In this document: piece after piece, positions 27,024-36,079 of the stretch
Layout of the letters: the number at the start of each line of letters is the position of its first letter
Position numbering within the stretch: the stretch's first letter is position 1
Assembly: GCA_024277555.1 (NCBI GenBank)
Contig: JAJRUY010000320.1
Location: forward strand, 13,063 to 77,062
Source of the DNA: Gammaproteobacteria bacterium
GTDB taxonomy: Bacteria > Pseudomonadota > Gammaproteobacteria > Chromatiales > Chromatiaceae
DNA length: 64,000 nucleotides
Direction: 5' to 3'
Made by a program: the position numbers and the translations under genes
Notes under the pieces: model-generated
Database searches by the model: none
What the model saw: the letters and a program-made list of their open reading frames with translations, nothing else
Told to the model about the DNA's origin: nothing

Positions 27024-27583
27024 TTCGAACGGCCCAATTCCTCTGGTGGAACATAATCGAAAATAAATGTAATGCGGCTTTCTTCGCCCTTGTTCATCAC
27101 GCTGTGTCTTTTCTGATTATTGATTTCATAAGCCTGGCCAGGTTGCAATTGGTGCGGCCGGCCATCGATCATGAAGCGGACCCTTCGATTGGTCGTGATC
27201 GGAACGTGTATCCGGTGACCTTTGTGAAAAGACGGGTGGGCATCAACATGCGGCATTATTTTGCCACCAGCGAGTAATTTTGCCGCCATGGCCCGGATGA
27301 TGGTGCCACCCGGTGGGTAAGCCCTACGAATGATCTCATGCATGACGGGCAAGGCTACTTCAGCGAGACGGTCCCAACCGGGCTCCTTGCAAATATCGAC
27401 CTCGGGCCAATCTTCGAGTTTTGTGAAAACCAGTGCAATTGTTTCAGTTTGCCGGTGGACTTCATAGGTTTCCTGGCGATAATGGCTTTCATGCCAGGCG
27501 TCATTTTCCTGGGCCAGGATGGTTTTGGATAAAGCCGTTATATCAATCGGACCGAGTTCGCGGATACGGCCTTCAATATTCAT
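27020..27583 (-). CDS. Aspartyl/asparaginyl beta-hydroxylase family dioxygenase
   Basis: The 187-residue protein has the Fe(II)/2-oxoglutarate facial triad His112-x-Asp114 and His160 with a following Arg170, in a cupin-like fold of the Asp/Arg beta-hydroxylase family. Family members hydroxylate aspartyl/asparaginyl residues or, as LpxO, the 2-position of lipid A acyl chains. It lacks the membrane segment of LpxO, so a soluble protein or peptide substrate is more likely (inference). It converges with the four-cysteine gene and diverges from a TPR-sulfotransferase 152 bases away. Confidence 0.82.
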   Translation of the reverse strand: MNIEGRIRELGPIDITALSKTILAQENDAWHESHYRQETYEVHRQTETIALVFTKLEDWPEVDICKEPGWDRLAEVALPVMHEIIRRAYPPGGTIIRAMAAKLLAGGKIMPHVDAHPSFHKGHRIHVPITTNRRVRFMIDGRPHQLQPGQAYEINNQKRHSVMNKGEESRITFIFDYVPPEELGRSN

Positions 27584-27735
27584 TGGATTCCGTGAAGCCG
27601 CTGTTTTTCTCTAACCCAGCATATTCCTTTACATTAAAGGTCATTATAATTCATCTGATTTTTGTGTCTTTCTCTATGTAGTATAAATGGTGACCTTGTG
27701 AACCGACCTTTAATCATCAACACCAAGGGCAGGAA

Positions 27736-29772
27736 ATGCAACATCAAGTGATATCGAAATCTGTTTTTGCTGAAGCACTGGAATTGATAAATTCCGGCCA
27801 ACTGGCAGCAGCAGAACGTATCTGCAATAGCACTATATCGCAGTTCCCCAACGACCCCAACATCAACGGACTGCTGGGTGCATTGCTGGTGAAGATGAAA
27901 AAATATGAAGAAGCGGAGAAACTTCTTAACAAGACCATCGAACTGGCACCAACTTTTGCCAAACCCCATGAGGATCTGGGTTTCGTGTTGCTTGAACTGA
28001 ACAGACCCCATGAAGCCATTGAAGCGTTGAAGAAGGCAACCCGACTTGATCCCAAACTCAACCTGGCTTTTCTAAACCTGGGCAAGGCCCTCGCCGCCGT
28101 TGGAAAAGGCAAGGAAGCAGACGCAGCATTTGAGAAGTCATTTGAATTGTCACCTGAACACAAACTGCTTGCCAGGGCAGTTGAATGTCTGCAGGCAAAC
28201 CAATTTGAAGAAGCGGAAAGATTAAGCCGGGAAGTCATCAGAATTAACCCTGGTAACGTCGAAGCACTGCGCCTGATGGGAAGAATGGCGGCACGACAAA
28301 ACAGGGTTGGGATCGCGGAAAGACACTATCGCAAGGCACTGGAAGTCGCACCGGATTACACCGGTGTCATCGTTGATCTGGCAAAATTGCTTCGCGATGA
28401 CGACCGTTTTGATGAGGCCATTGAATGCTTCAGGCAGGCGATTGAAATGGAACCGGAAAATGCCCGGTTCCATGATTTGCTTGCAAACGCGCTGGCGCCA
28501 GCGGCATTGACGTATGAGGCGATCGAGGCTCATCAAAAAGCCATTGATCTAGATCCAAAGCTGGCCATTGCATGGCTCGGCCTGGGACATATGTTAAAAA
28601 CGGTAGGCCGGCAGGATGAAGCTATCGAGGCGTATCACCAGTGTTACGAGTTGGAACCGGACATCGGTGCCATCCAATGGAGCCTTGCCAACCTCAAAAC
28701 CTACCACTTCACGGATGAAGAGATTAAAGATATGGAGGCAAAGATCGAACGTGACGATCTGGGGGCGGAATCGAAAGTGAATTTCTTGTTCGCACTCGCC
28801 AAGGCCTGGGAAGATAGAAAAGAATATGGCCGGGCATGGCGCTATTATGATGAGGGCAATTCATTGCGTCGTATCCAGGAATTATACGACCCGGTCGACA
28901 CCGAGGTTATGAATGACATGATCGTTGATGTTTTCAGCCCTGAACTTCTGCAAGCGAATGCCGGTGCCGGATGTGCCGACCCATCACCCATATTTGTCAT
29001 AGGCTTGCCGCGCTCCGGATCTACCTTAATTGAACAGATACTTGCCAGTCACAGCCTGGTGGAGGGCACGAGCGAATTACCTTACGTAACGCGTATTACC
29101 AGATCACTCAATAGAAACCGTGCCGATGGTATCAATTATCCTAAGGCGGTTGCCGAACTCGATGAGAAGCATTTCGCAGCCATGGGCCAGGATTACGTCA
29201 GTTTTTGTCAAATGCACCGAACCGAAGGAAAACAGTATTTCATCGACAAAAACCCAAATAATTTTCCTGCCGTCGGATTTATTCACCTGATGCTGCCCAA
29301 TGCAAAAATAATTGATGCCCGCCGTCATCCAATGGATGCCGGTTTCAGTTGTTACCGGCAATTATTTGCCAAGGGTCAGCCGTTTACTTATGACCTGACT
29401 GAAATTGGGGAATATTATCTGCAATATCAACGCATGATGGATTACTGGCATGAAGCCCTGCCAGGACGGGTATTAACCATGCAATACGAAGAAGTCGTCG
29501 CTGATTTTGAAAATCAGGTGCGTCGTCTGCTTGAATACTGCGGTCTTCCATTTGAGCAAGGCTGTCTGAATTTTTATGATACGGATCGCCCGGTTCGAAC
29601 CGCCAGTTCGGAACAAGTACGTCAGCCTATATATTCTCAATCTGTAGGCAGATGGCGTTTATATGAACAGCACCTGGATGAGCTGAAGGAAGTTCTGCAG
29701 CCCTTGTTGCCCCGCTACGAAAAATACGAAGAAATCGGAAATGAGAACAAAGTCAAAGACAACGACCAGTGA
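27736..29772 (+). CDS. TPR-sulfotransferase fusion protein
   Basis: Residues 1-300 are about nine TPR repeats and residues about 415-675 a sulfotransferase domain. The PAPS-binding loop is intact as IGLPRSGSTLIEQIL (about residues 420-434) and the 3'-phosphate site shows RRHPMD followed by CYR. The domain resembles bacterial protein-tyrosine or polysaccharide sulfotransferases; the TPRs would hold the target. No PAPS synthesis genes (cysD/N, cysC) are in the window, so it draws on the general pool. It starts at ATG 27736 after AGGAA, and its neighbours (dioxygenase, Cys-rich protein) suggest protein modification. Confidence 0.85.
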   Translation: MQHQVISKSVFAEALELINSGQLAAAERICNSTISQFPNDPNINGLLGALLVKMKKYEEAEKLLNKTIELAPTFAKPHEDLGFVLLELNRPHEAIEALKKATRLDPKLNLAFLNLGKALAAVGKGKEADAAFEKSFELSPEHKLLARAVECLQANQFEEAERLSREVIRINPGNVEALRLMGRMAARQNRVGIAERHYRKALEVAPDYTGVIVDLAKLLRDDDRFDEAIECFRQAIEMEPENARFHDLLANALAPAALTYEAIEAHQKAIDLDPKLAIAWLGLGHMLKTVGRQDEAIEAYHQCYELEPDIGAIQWSLANLKTYHFTDEEIKDMEAKIERDDLGAESKVNFLFALAKAWEDRKEYGRAWRYYDEGNSLRRIQELYDPVDTEVMNDMIVDVFSPELLQANAGAGCADPSPIFVIGLPRSGSTLIEQILASHSLVEGTSELPYVTRITRSLNRNRADGINYPKAVAELDEKHFAAMGQDYVSFCQMHRTEGKQYFIDKNPNNFPAVGFIHLMLPNAKIIDARRHPMDAGFSCYRQLFAKGQPFTYDLTEIGEYYLQYQRMMDYWHEALPGRVLTMQYEEVVADFENQVRRLLEYCGLPFEQGCLNFYDTDRPVRTASSEQVRQPIYSQSVGRWRLYEQHLDELKEVLQPLLPRYEKYEEIGNENKVKDNDQ

Positions 29773-29966
29773 AGCTGCTTCAGTTCTTGACCATGATTGG
29801 CTGGTTGTTGGGTCAGCCGTGGGTGACCGTGCTGCGGTTCCCGCCAATCCCGGCGTCCACCCCGGTTTATTCGTGCTGTCCGTTGTTACTCCCCAATTAG
29901 TCTTTTTTGAACCTTTTTTGTTTAATTACTTAGCTGCATAATGTGCTATTAAGCGGAGCTGCAGGC

Positions 29967-29989
29967 ATTATCCGGCTGAACCGGGTAAT
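29967..29989. promoter_or_regulatory. Inverted repeat upstream of the aldehyde dehydrogenase gene
   Basis: ATTATCCGG-CTGAA-CCGGGTAAT forms 9-base arms with one T-G wobble around a 5-base loop, 39 bases upstream of the aldehyde dehydrogenase start. It has no trailing T-run, so it is more likely an operator or leader hairpin than a terminator. The rest of the 256-base gap shows no convincing gene. Confidence 0.3.
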
Positions 29990-30028
29990 CAACTGACCCG
30001 AAAACCCCACACAGCCGGTGTTAAAACG

Positions 30029-31465
30029 ATGCTGAAATCCACAGAACAATTAACCCATCAAGCCCCTTCTATTGAAGCGGCCTTCCAGCAACAAAAGCAA
30101 CGCGCCCTTAAACTCAGAACTTCTACATACGAGGAAAGGCTGTCAAGGCTCAAAAAGCTGAAACAGGCGGTTCTGGATAATCAGGAAGACATGTGCAAAG
30201 CAGCCTGGGCTGATTTCAGGAAGACACCTGCGGAAGTGGAATTTGCCGAAATTTTTGCAGTGCTGTCGCAGGTGAACCACGCCATTTCCCACCTGCGCAA
30301 GTGGATGAAGTCTAAGCGGGTAGCAGCCCCACGCTCCCTGATAGGTACCAGCAGCTATGTTCATTACGAGCCTAAGGGAACCACGCTGATCATATCGCCC
30401 TGGAACTATCCGTTTACGCTCAGCTTTGGCCCGCTTGTTTCGGCACTTGCTGCGGGTAATACGGCCATTATCAAGCCTTCTGAAATGACCCCCAATATGT
30501 CGTCCGTGATACGCCGTATGCTGGAGTCCACTTTCGATGAACAGGACGTTGCAGTTTTTGAAGGGGGCATTGAGACATCCACGGCCCTGCTGGATTTGCC
30601 ATTTGACCATATTTTCTTTACCGGCAGCCCCATGGTCGGAAGGGTCGTCATGTCAGCGGCTGCAAAAAACCTGACATCCGTCACGCTGGAACTTGGCGGA
30701 AAGTCGCCAACCGTCATCGACAAGACAGCCAATATCAAAAAGACTGCGCGCAATCTGGCCTGGAGCAAGTTTCTCAACAATGGCCAGACCTGTATCAGCC
30801 CTGACCATATCTATGTCCATGAAGATATCATCGACGAGTTTTGTGCCGCAGTGGAAGAACGCGTGCAACACAGCTACGGAAAAACCATCCAGGACCAGTC
30901 AAGCAGCCCGGATTATTGCCGTATCGTCAACCGCAAGCACTTTGAACGCCTGTCGGGACTGATCGATGATGCGGTTCAGGGTGGTGCAAAAGTTGTATTC
31001 GGAGGCGAAACCGGGGCCGAAGAACGCTTTATAGCGCCTACGCTCCTGCGCAACGTCAGCGGTGATTCGGCGATAATGCAGCAGGAAATTTTCGGTCCGA
31101 TCATGCCGGTATTTCCGTATCGGGATATCGACAAGGTTATTAATGAAATCAATGCCCGTCCGAAACCACTTGCGCTCTATGTCTTTTCCGGAGACAAACA
31201 ATTTATCCAGCAAGTCGTCAATAAAACTTCTGCCGGCGGTACCTGCATCAACACCAGTGTTGTTCATTTCCTGCAGGAAAACCTTCCCTTTGGCGGTGTC
31301 AACGAATCTGGCATCGGCAAGGCGCACGGTGTGCACGGTTTCAAGGCGTTCTCCAATGAGCGCGCGGTGATCCAGGATAAATTCAGTATGGGCCATTTGA
31401 TGTTTCCGCCGTATACGCCAAAGGTGCGAAAATTGATACAGGCGGCGATGCGTTACCTGACCTGA
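30029..31465 (+). CDS. NAD(P)-dependent aldehyde dehydrogenase (fatty/coniferyl aldehyde type)
   Basis: The 478-residue protein has the catalytic Cys255 in [11 protein letters not shown] and the general-base Glu in LELGGKSP, with the SPWNYP substrate-tunnel motif (about residues 127-132). The C-terminus is hydrophobic, as in class-3-like fatty-aldehyde dehydrogenases that sit on membranes. It should oxidise a long-chain or aryl aldehyde to the acid. The next gene, a GMC dehydrogenase, starts 10 bases later and could make that aldehyde from an alcohol. Confidence 0.9.
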   Translation: MLKSTEQLTHQAPSIEAAFQQQKQRALKLRTSTYEERLSRLKKLKQAVLDNQEDMCKAAWADFRKTPAEVEFAEIFAVLSQVNHAISHLRKWMKSKRVAAPRSLIGTSSYVHYEPKGTTLIISPWNYPFTLSFGPLVSALAAGNTAIIKPSEMTPNMSSVIRRMLESTFDEQDVAVFEGGIETSTALLDLPFDHIFFTGSPMVGRVVMSAAAKNLTSVTLELGGKSPTVIDKTANIKKTARNLAWSKFLNNGQTCISPDHIYVHEDIIDEFCAAVEERVQHSYGKTIQDQSSSPDYCRIVNRKHFERLSGLIDDAVQGGAKVVFGGETGAEERFIAPTLLRNVSGDSAIMQQEIFGPIMPVFPYRDIDKVINEINARPKPLALYVFSGDKQFIQQVVNKTSAGGTCINTSVVHFLQENLPFGGVNESGIGKAHGVHGFKAFSNERAVIQDKFSMGHLMFPPYTPKVRKLIQAAMRYLT

Positions 31466-31475
31466 GGATACTTCA

Positions 31476-33077
31476 ATGCAACAGGAGTTTGATTATATCA
31501 TCGTAGGTGCCGGTTCTGCCGGTTGTGTAGTGGCATCACGGCTATCAGAGAATAGGAACATTAGTGTTTGCCTGCTTGAAGCCGGTGGAAAAGACAGCAG
31601 TGTATTCGTCCACGCCCCTGTTGGTGTGGTGGCAATGATGCCGACCAAGCTCAACAACTGGGCATTTGAAACCGTGCCTCAGCCCGGATTGAATGGCCGC
31701 AAAGGCTACCAGCCCAGGGGAAAGGTCCTGGGGGGCAGCTCATCGACCAATGCCATGCTGCATGTACGAGGTCACAGGTGGGATTATGACCACTGGGCCT
31801 CGTTGGGTAATCCCGGTTGGAGCTATCAGGAAGTCCTGCCCTATTTCCGGAAATCTGAACATAACGAGCGCTTTGACAACGAGTATCATGGTCAAAGCGG
31901 CCCGCTCAATGTATCTGATGCGACAGATGCCAGTGAGCTGAATCAACCCTTCCTGGCGGCATGTGAAAAGTCTGGTATCCCCAGAAATGATGACTATAAC
32001 GGTGCGCAGCAGGAAGGCTGTTTCATGTATCAGCGTAACGTAATTAACGGTGAACGTTGCAGCGCGGCCAAAGCATTCCTGACCCCACACCTCGATAGGC
32101 CCAACCTGACGGTTATCACGCATGCTCATACGGAAAAAGTGCTGTTTGAAGGTAACAAAGCCGTAGCCGTTCGGTTTTCCAGCAAGGGGCAACAGCAAAC
32201 TGTTAAAGCGAAAAAAGAAATTATCATCAGCGGCGGTGCGTTTGGTTCACCACAAATCCTGATGTTGTCAGGCATAGGCCCGGCAGAACACCTGCAGCAA
32301 TATAATATTGATGTAATACATGATTTACCGGGTGTCGGGCAAAACCTGCAAGACCACATTGACTATGTGCAAACCTTTAAAGTGGCTGCCAGCAAGGAAA
32401 CCTTCGGTGTCAGCGCGAGCGGTGGGGCAAAAATGCTGAGTGCCATGCTGCAATGGAAAAAGTTCAGAACAGGGAAAATAACCAGCACGCTGGCCGAATC
32501 CGGCGCTTTCTTCAAATCAAATAACGATGTCGACATCCCCGACGTGCAATTGGTGTGGGTCGCAGGTATCGTCGATGACCACGCCAGGAAACTCAACATG
32601 GGCCATGGTTATAGCTGTCACATCACGTTGCTGCGCCCTGAGAGTACCGGTGAAGTGAGGTTGCGTAGCAGCGACCCTTTTGAGCCACCTGATATTGATC
32701 CCAGGTTCTTTGACAAGGATAAGGACATGCAGGTGCTGCTCGATGGCGCTGAGAAAATGCAGAAGATTCTCGAAAGTGAGTTCTATGACGACATTCGCGG
32801 CAAGATGTTATATCCGGTCAGACAAGGTGACAGAAAAGGATTGGAGCAAGATATTCGCAACCGCGCCGACACCCAGTATCACCCGATTGGCACTTGTAAA
32901 ATGGGCCCGCAAAATGATCCCATGGCCGTGGTTGACGCCGAACTAAAGGTATACGGCATTAAAGGACTGCGGGTTGTAGACGCCTCGATCATGCCGAAGC
33001 TTACAGGCGGCAATACCAATGCACCCACCATCATGATTGGTGAAAAAGCGGCGGACATGATCAAGGCAGCGCACTAA
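31476..33077 (+). CDS. GMC-family FAD alcohol dehydrogenase
   Basis: This 533-residue flavoprotein has the FAD Rossmann motif GAGSAGC (residues 10-16), the GMC signature [14 protein letters not shown] and the C-terminal catalytic region with HPIGTCKMG and a final GNTNAPTIM segment carrying the His/Asn pair. Homologues such as AlkJ and choline dehydrogenase oxidise primary alcohols. AlkJ-like roles fit the following DUF1329 and preceding aldehyde dehydrogenase genes. It ends 3 bases before the DUF1329 start. Confidence 0.9.
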   Translation: MQQEFDYIIVGAGSAGCVVASRLSENRNISVCLLEAGGKDSSVFVHAPVGVVAMMPTKLNNWAFETVPQPGLNGRKGYQPRGKVLGGSSSTNAMLHVRGHRWDYDHWASLGNPGWSYQEVLPYFRKSEHNERFDNEYHGQSGPLNVSDATDASELNQPFLAACEKSGIPRNDDYNGAQQEGCFMYQRNVINGERCSAAKAFLTPHLDRPNLTVITHAHTEKVLFEGNKAVAVRFSSKGQQQTVKAKKEIIISGGAFGSPQILMLSGIGPAEHLQQYNIDVIHDLPGVGQNLQDHIDYVQTFKVAASKETFGVSASGGAKMLSAMLQWKKFRTGKITSTLAESGAFFKSNNDVDIPDVQLVWVAGIVDDHARKLNMGHGYSCHITLLRPESTGEVRLRSSDPFEPPDIDPRFFDKDKDMQVLLDGAEKMQKILESEFYDDIRGKMLYPVRQGDRKGLEQDIRNRADTQYHPIGTCKMGPQNDPMAVVDAELKVYGIKGLRVVDASIMPKLTGGNTNAPTIMIGEKAADMIKAAH

Positions 33078-33080
33078 CCA

Positions 33081-34436
33081 GTGCAGGTGTCAGCCCGACT
33101 GGTACTATTTTTATTTGTCATTGCATTACCGGTGCATAGCCTGGCCGGGGCGCGGCCGGATGAAATCCATCGGCTTTCAGAAGACCTGACCCCGGTCGGC
33201 GCCGAGCGAAACGGAAACGAGGCGGGCACGATCCCCGACTGGACGGGGGGCATAACCGCACCTCCGGTTCCCTATGAGCCAGGCGACTACCACCCTGATC
33301 CTTTCGCCGGTGAGGAACCGCTTTTCCGAATCGATCACAGCAACGTGGATCAATACCGGGCATCACTGGGAGAAGGCCAGATCGCGATGCTTGCAAAGTA
33401 TCCTGACATGTACTTCAGTGTGTACCCCAGCCACAGAACAGCTGCATTTCCGCAGCGTAGCTACGAAATGACCGCAAGGAACGCCGCCACCGGTACACTG
33501 GCAGAGGATGGCGATGCCGTTACCGGCGTGGCCGAAGGTTTGCCGTTCCCGTTTCCTGAAAATGGCCAGGAACTGATCTGGAACCATCGCCTTCGCTACA
33601 AGGGCACCGGTAGCATCCGCTATATCAGCCTGGTCGCACCCACCGCGAAGGGAGCCTTCACTGAGGTAAAAATGACGGTGAAAACGACCAACCTGTACCA
33701 CCAACCGGGTGAGACGCTGGAAAGTATCGACAACCACCTGTTGCTGTTCCTGCAACAAACGACCTCACCATCCCGTTTGTCAGGCTACATGCTGCTGGTG
33801 TACGAATCTCTGAACCAGGTGATTCAGCCCCGCGCCGCCTGGATTTACAACCCGGGTCAAAGACGCGTGATCCGTGCGCCGCAAGTCGCATACGACAGCC
33901 CTTCGGTATCGACGGAGGGTCTGCAGGTCAGCGACATGACCGACATGTTCAACGGTGCGCTTCACCGCTTCGACTGGGAACTGAAGGGCAAGCGCGAGAT
34001 GTACGTGCCCTACAATGCCTACCGGATTCATAGCAATAAACTGGATTACGAGGACCTGGTGAAACCCGGCCACCTCGATCCCCGCTACCTGCGATACGAA
34101 CTGCACCGTGTCTGGGTCGTGGAAGCTCGCTTGCGCGATGGCTACCGACACATCAATCCACGCCGCACTTACTACCTGGACGAAGACAGCTACCAGATTC
34201 TTATGGCCGACCACTACGACGTACGTGGTGAATTATGGCGTTACTCGGAAGCGCACCCGATCAATTACTACGATGTACCGGTCTTTTGGACCACGCTTGA
34301 GATCCACCACGATCTCGACGCGCGCCGTTTTGCCTCCTACCGGCAGGACCCACGCAAGCCGGTATCCGCCTTCAACATGAAAATGGATCCCAGGCAATTC
34401 ACGCCCCAGGCATTACGGCGAATGGGACGGAAGTGA
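33081..34436 (+). CDS. DUF1329 exported protein
   Basis: The 451-residue protein starts at GTG 33081 and has a signal peptide (cleavage near residue 23, after SLAGA). The DUF1329 signature ERNGNEAGTIPDWTGG follows at about residues 41-56. DUF1329 proteins are periplasmic, resemble lipid-carrying LolA-like folds and are usually coupled to a DUF1302 outer-membrane protein. Here it stands alone after the GMC gene; a second, clearly paralogous DUF1329 is at 63064. It may deliver a hydrophobic substrate. Confidence 0.87.
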   Translation: MQVSARLVLFLFVIALPVHSLAGARPDEIHRLSEDLTPVGAERNGNEAGTIPDWTGGITAPPVPYEPGDYHPDPFAGEEPLFRIDHSNVDQYRASLGEGQIAMLAKYPDMYFSVYPSHRTAAFPQRSYEMTARNAATGTLAEDGDAVTGVAEGLPFPFPENGQELIWNHRLRYKGTGSIRYISLVAPTAKGAFTEVKMTVKTTNLYHQPGETLESIDNHLLLFLQQTTSPSRLSGYMLLVYESLNQVIQPRAAWIYNPGQRRVIRAPQVAYDSPSVSTEGLQVSDMTDMFNGALHRFDWELKGKREMYVPYNAYRIHSNKLDYEDLVKPGHLDPRYLRYELHRVWVVEARLRDGYRHINPRRTYYLDEDSYQILMADHYDVRGELWRYSEAHPINYYDVPVFWTTLEIHHDLDARRFASYRQDPRKPVSAFNMKMDPRQFTPQALRRMGRK

Positions 34437-34528
34437 CCGCCTCGAATATTTGATAAAATAGCTAAGTTCAAGCCTCAATAAGCGCGCTGGTTACTGCTGG
34501 TTAAAGAGAAATAGATACGGGTATTGAT

Positions 34529-36079
34529 ATGAATAGTGAAAATTCCACCGAAGATCTTGAATTTGACCAAATCATCATTGGCTCTGGTTTTGGCGGTTCG
34601 GTCAGTGCGCTACGCCTCAGTGAAAAAGGTTACAAAGTACTGATTCTGGAAAAAGGTAAACGCCGGAAAGACCACGAATATCCAGAAACTAACCTGGATT
34701 TTAAAAACTACGTTTGGGAACCTAAGCTGGGCATGAAAGGCTCGTTGCAAATGACTTACACCAGCAAAGCCACCATTTTGCATGGCGTAGGTGTCGGCGG
34801 TGGTTCACAAATTTATGCCAATGTGCACCTTATCCCTGAGGACAATGTTTTTCAGTCGCCTGCCTGGACCCAGACACGAGATGACTGGAAAGATACTTTA
34901 GCGCCTTACTATGCCCTGGCTCAACGTATGTTAGGCACTACAAAGAATACTTACACCAATATTGCCGACGATGCTTTTAAACAGGTTGCAGAATCCATGG
35001 GACTGGGCGATAGCTATAAAACTGTGTCCACCGGGGTGTTTTTCCCTCAAGAAGATAACCAGCGGGGCAAGACCTTTAGCGATCCTTATTTTTCCGGTGA
35101 TGGTCCTGATAGAGCAACTTGTAAGTTTTGTGGTAGCTGCATTATTGGTTGCAGGGATAATGCCAAAAATACCCTGATTAAAAATTATCTGTATTTTGCT
35201 GAAAGAAATGGTGTCGAAATTCGCCCGGATTCTGAGGTAAAACGCATTGAGCCATTGGAAAAAGAGGGTAAAAAAGACGGCAGCAGTGGATATGTTGTGA
35301 CCGTTTTTGATAGCACTGATAAGCGTGAATATCGTATTAAAGCCCGTGGTGTGGTAATTTCTGCAGGCGTTTTGGGGACAGTGCCTTTACTGTTGAGAAT
35401 GCGGGATCAATTTAAAACCCTACCAAATATTTCTTCATGGCTGGGTCAGCAAGTACGCACTAATTCTGAAACCTTGACCACAGCGAATGATACCAAGCAT
35501 ACGGTGCATGATGGTGTTGCTATCAGCTCGATGATTTCTGTTGATGATGATACCACCATGGAAATCAATCGTTTTCGTAAAGGCTCCGATGGCACCTGGT
35601 TACTATTGCCTTATGTTCCCATGGTATCTGGCGCCGGTTTTACACGTTTCCTTAAGTTTTTAGGCAATACTATTGCTCACCCGGTTAAAACTTTCAAAGT
35701 GCTCCGGTCAAAAGGCAAAGCGGAAAAATCCATTCTCTTTTTGGTGATGCAAAAATCTGAAGCGTTTATTCATCTGGAGTGGCGCAGAAGATGGTATCGC
35801 TTGTTCAGAAAAGATATTTCCGCAGTACAAAAGAAAGGCGATACCCCGCTTAAGGTAGTTTTCCCTAAAGCGGAAGAAGCCACCCGACGCTACGCTGAGA
35901 TTTTAGGTGGTGAGCCAGGCTCTGCGCTACCTGAAATTATTCTCGGTACACCTTTCACGGCACATATCATTAGCGGTGTTGCGATTGGCAAAGACAGTGC
36001 ACATGGGGTGGTCGATGAATCGGGCGAACTTGTTAAAGTTATCAATCAACATGACAAATTCACTGAGGTCACCGCTTAA
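34529..36079 (+). pseudogene. Cholesterol-oxidase-like GMC oxidoreductase lacking its C-terminus
   Basis: This 516-residue reading frame has the FAD motif GSGFGGS, the HGVGVGGGSQIYAN substrate segment and a four-cysteine CKFCGSCIIGC ferredoxin-like motif of the cholesterol-oxidase-like GMC branch. The normal GMC ending (an xVDGSxxPANxGVNPS segment holding the catalytic Asn, then a helix) is missing: after FTAHIISGVAIG (the active-site His region) the sequence ends in an unrelated tail. The stop overlaps the acyl-CoA dehydrogenase gene by 4 bases. Base composition is AT-richer than its neighbours, consistent with transfer. It is probably inactive unless the tail works differently. Confidence 0.7.

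Noticed and set aside
29741..29941. A 66-codon frame with a good start after the TPR-sulfotransferase gene
   Set aside because: It has no ribosome site or family match, and overlaps the end of the preceding gene. Only the short GMC-like stretch in it was kept as a possible remnant.
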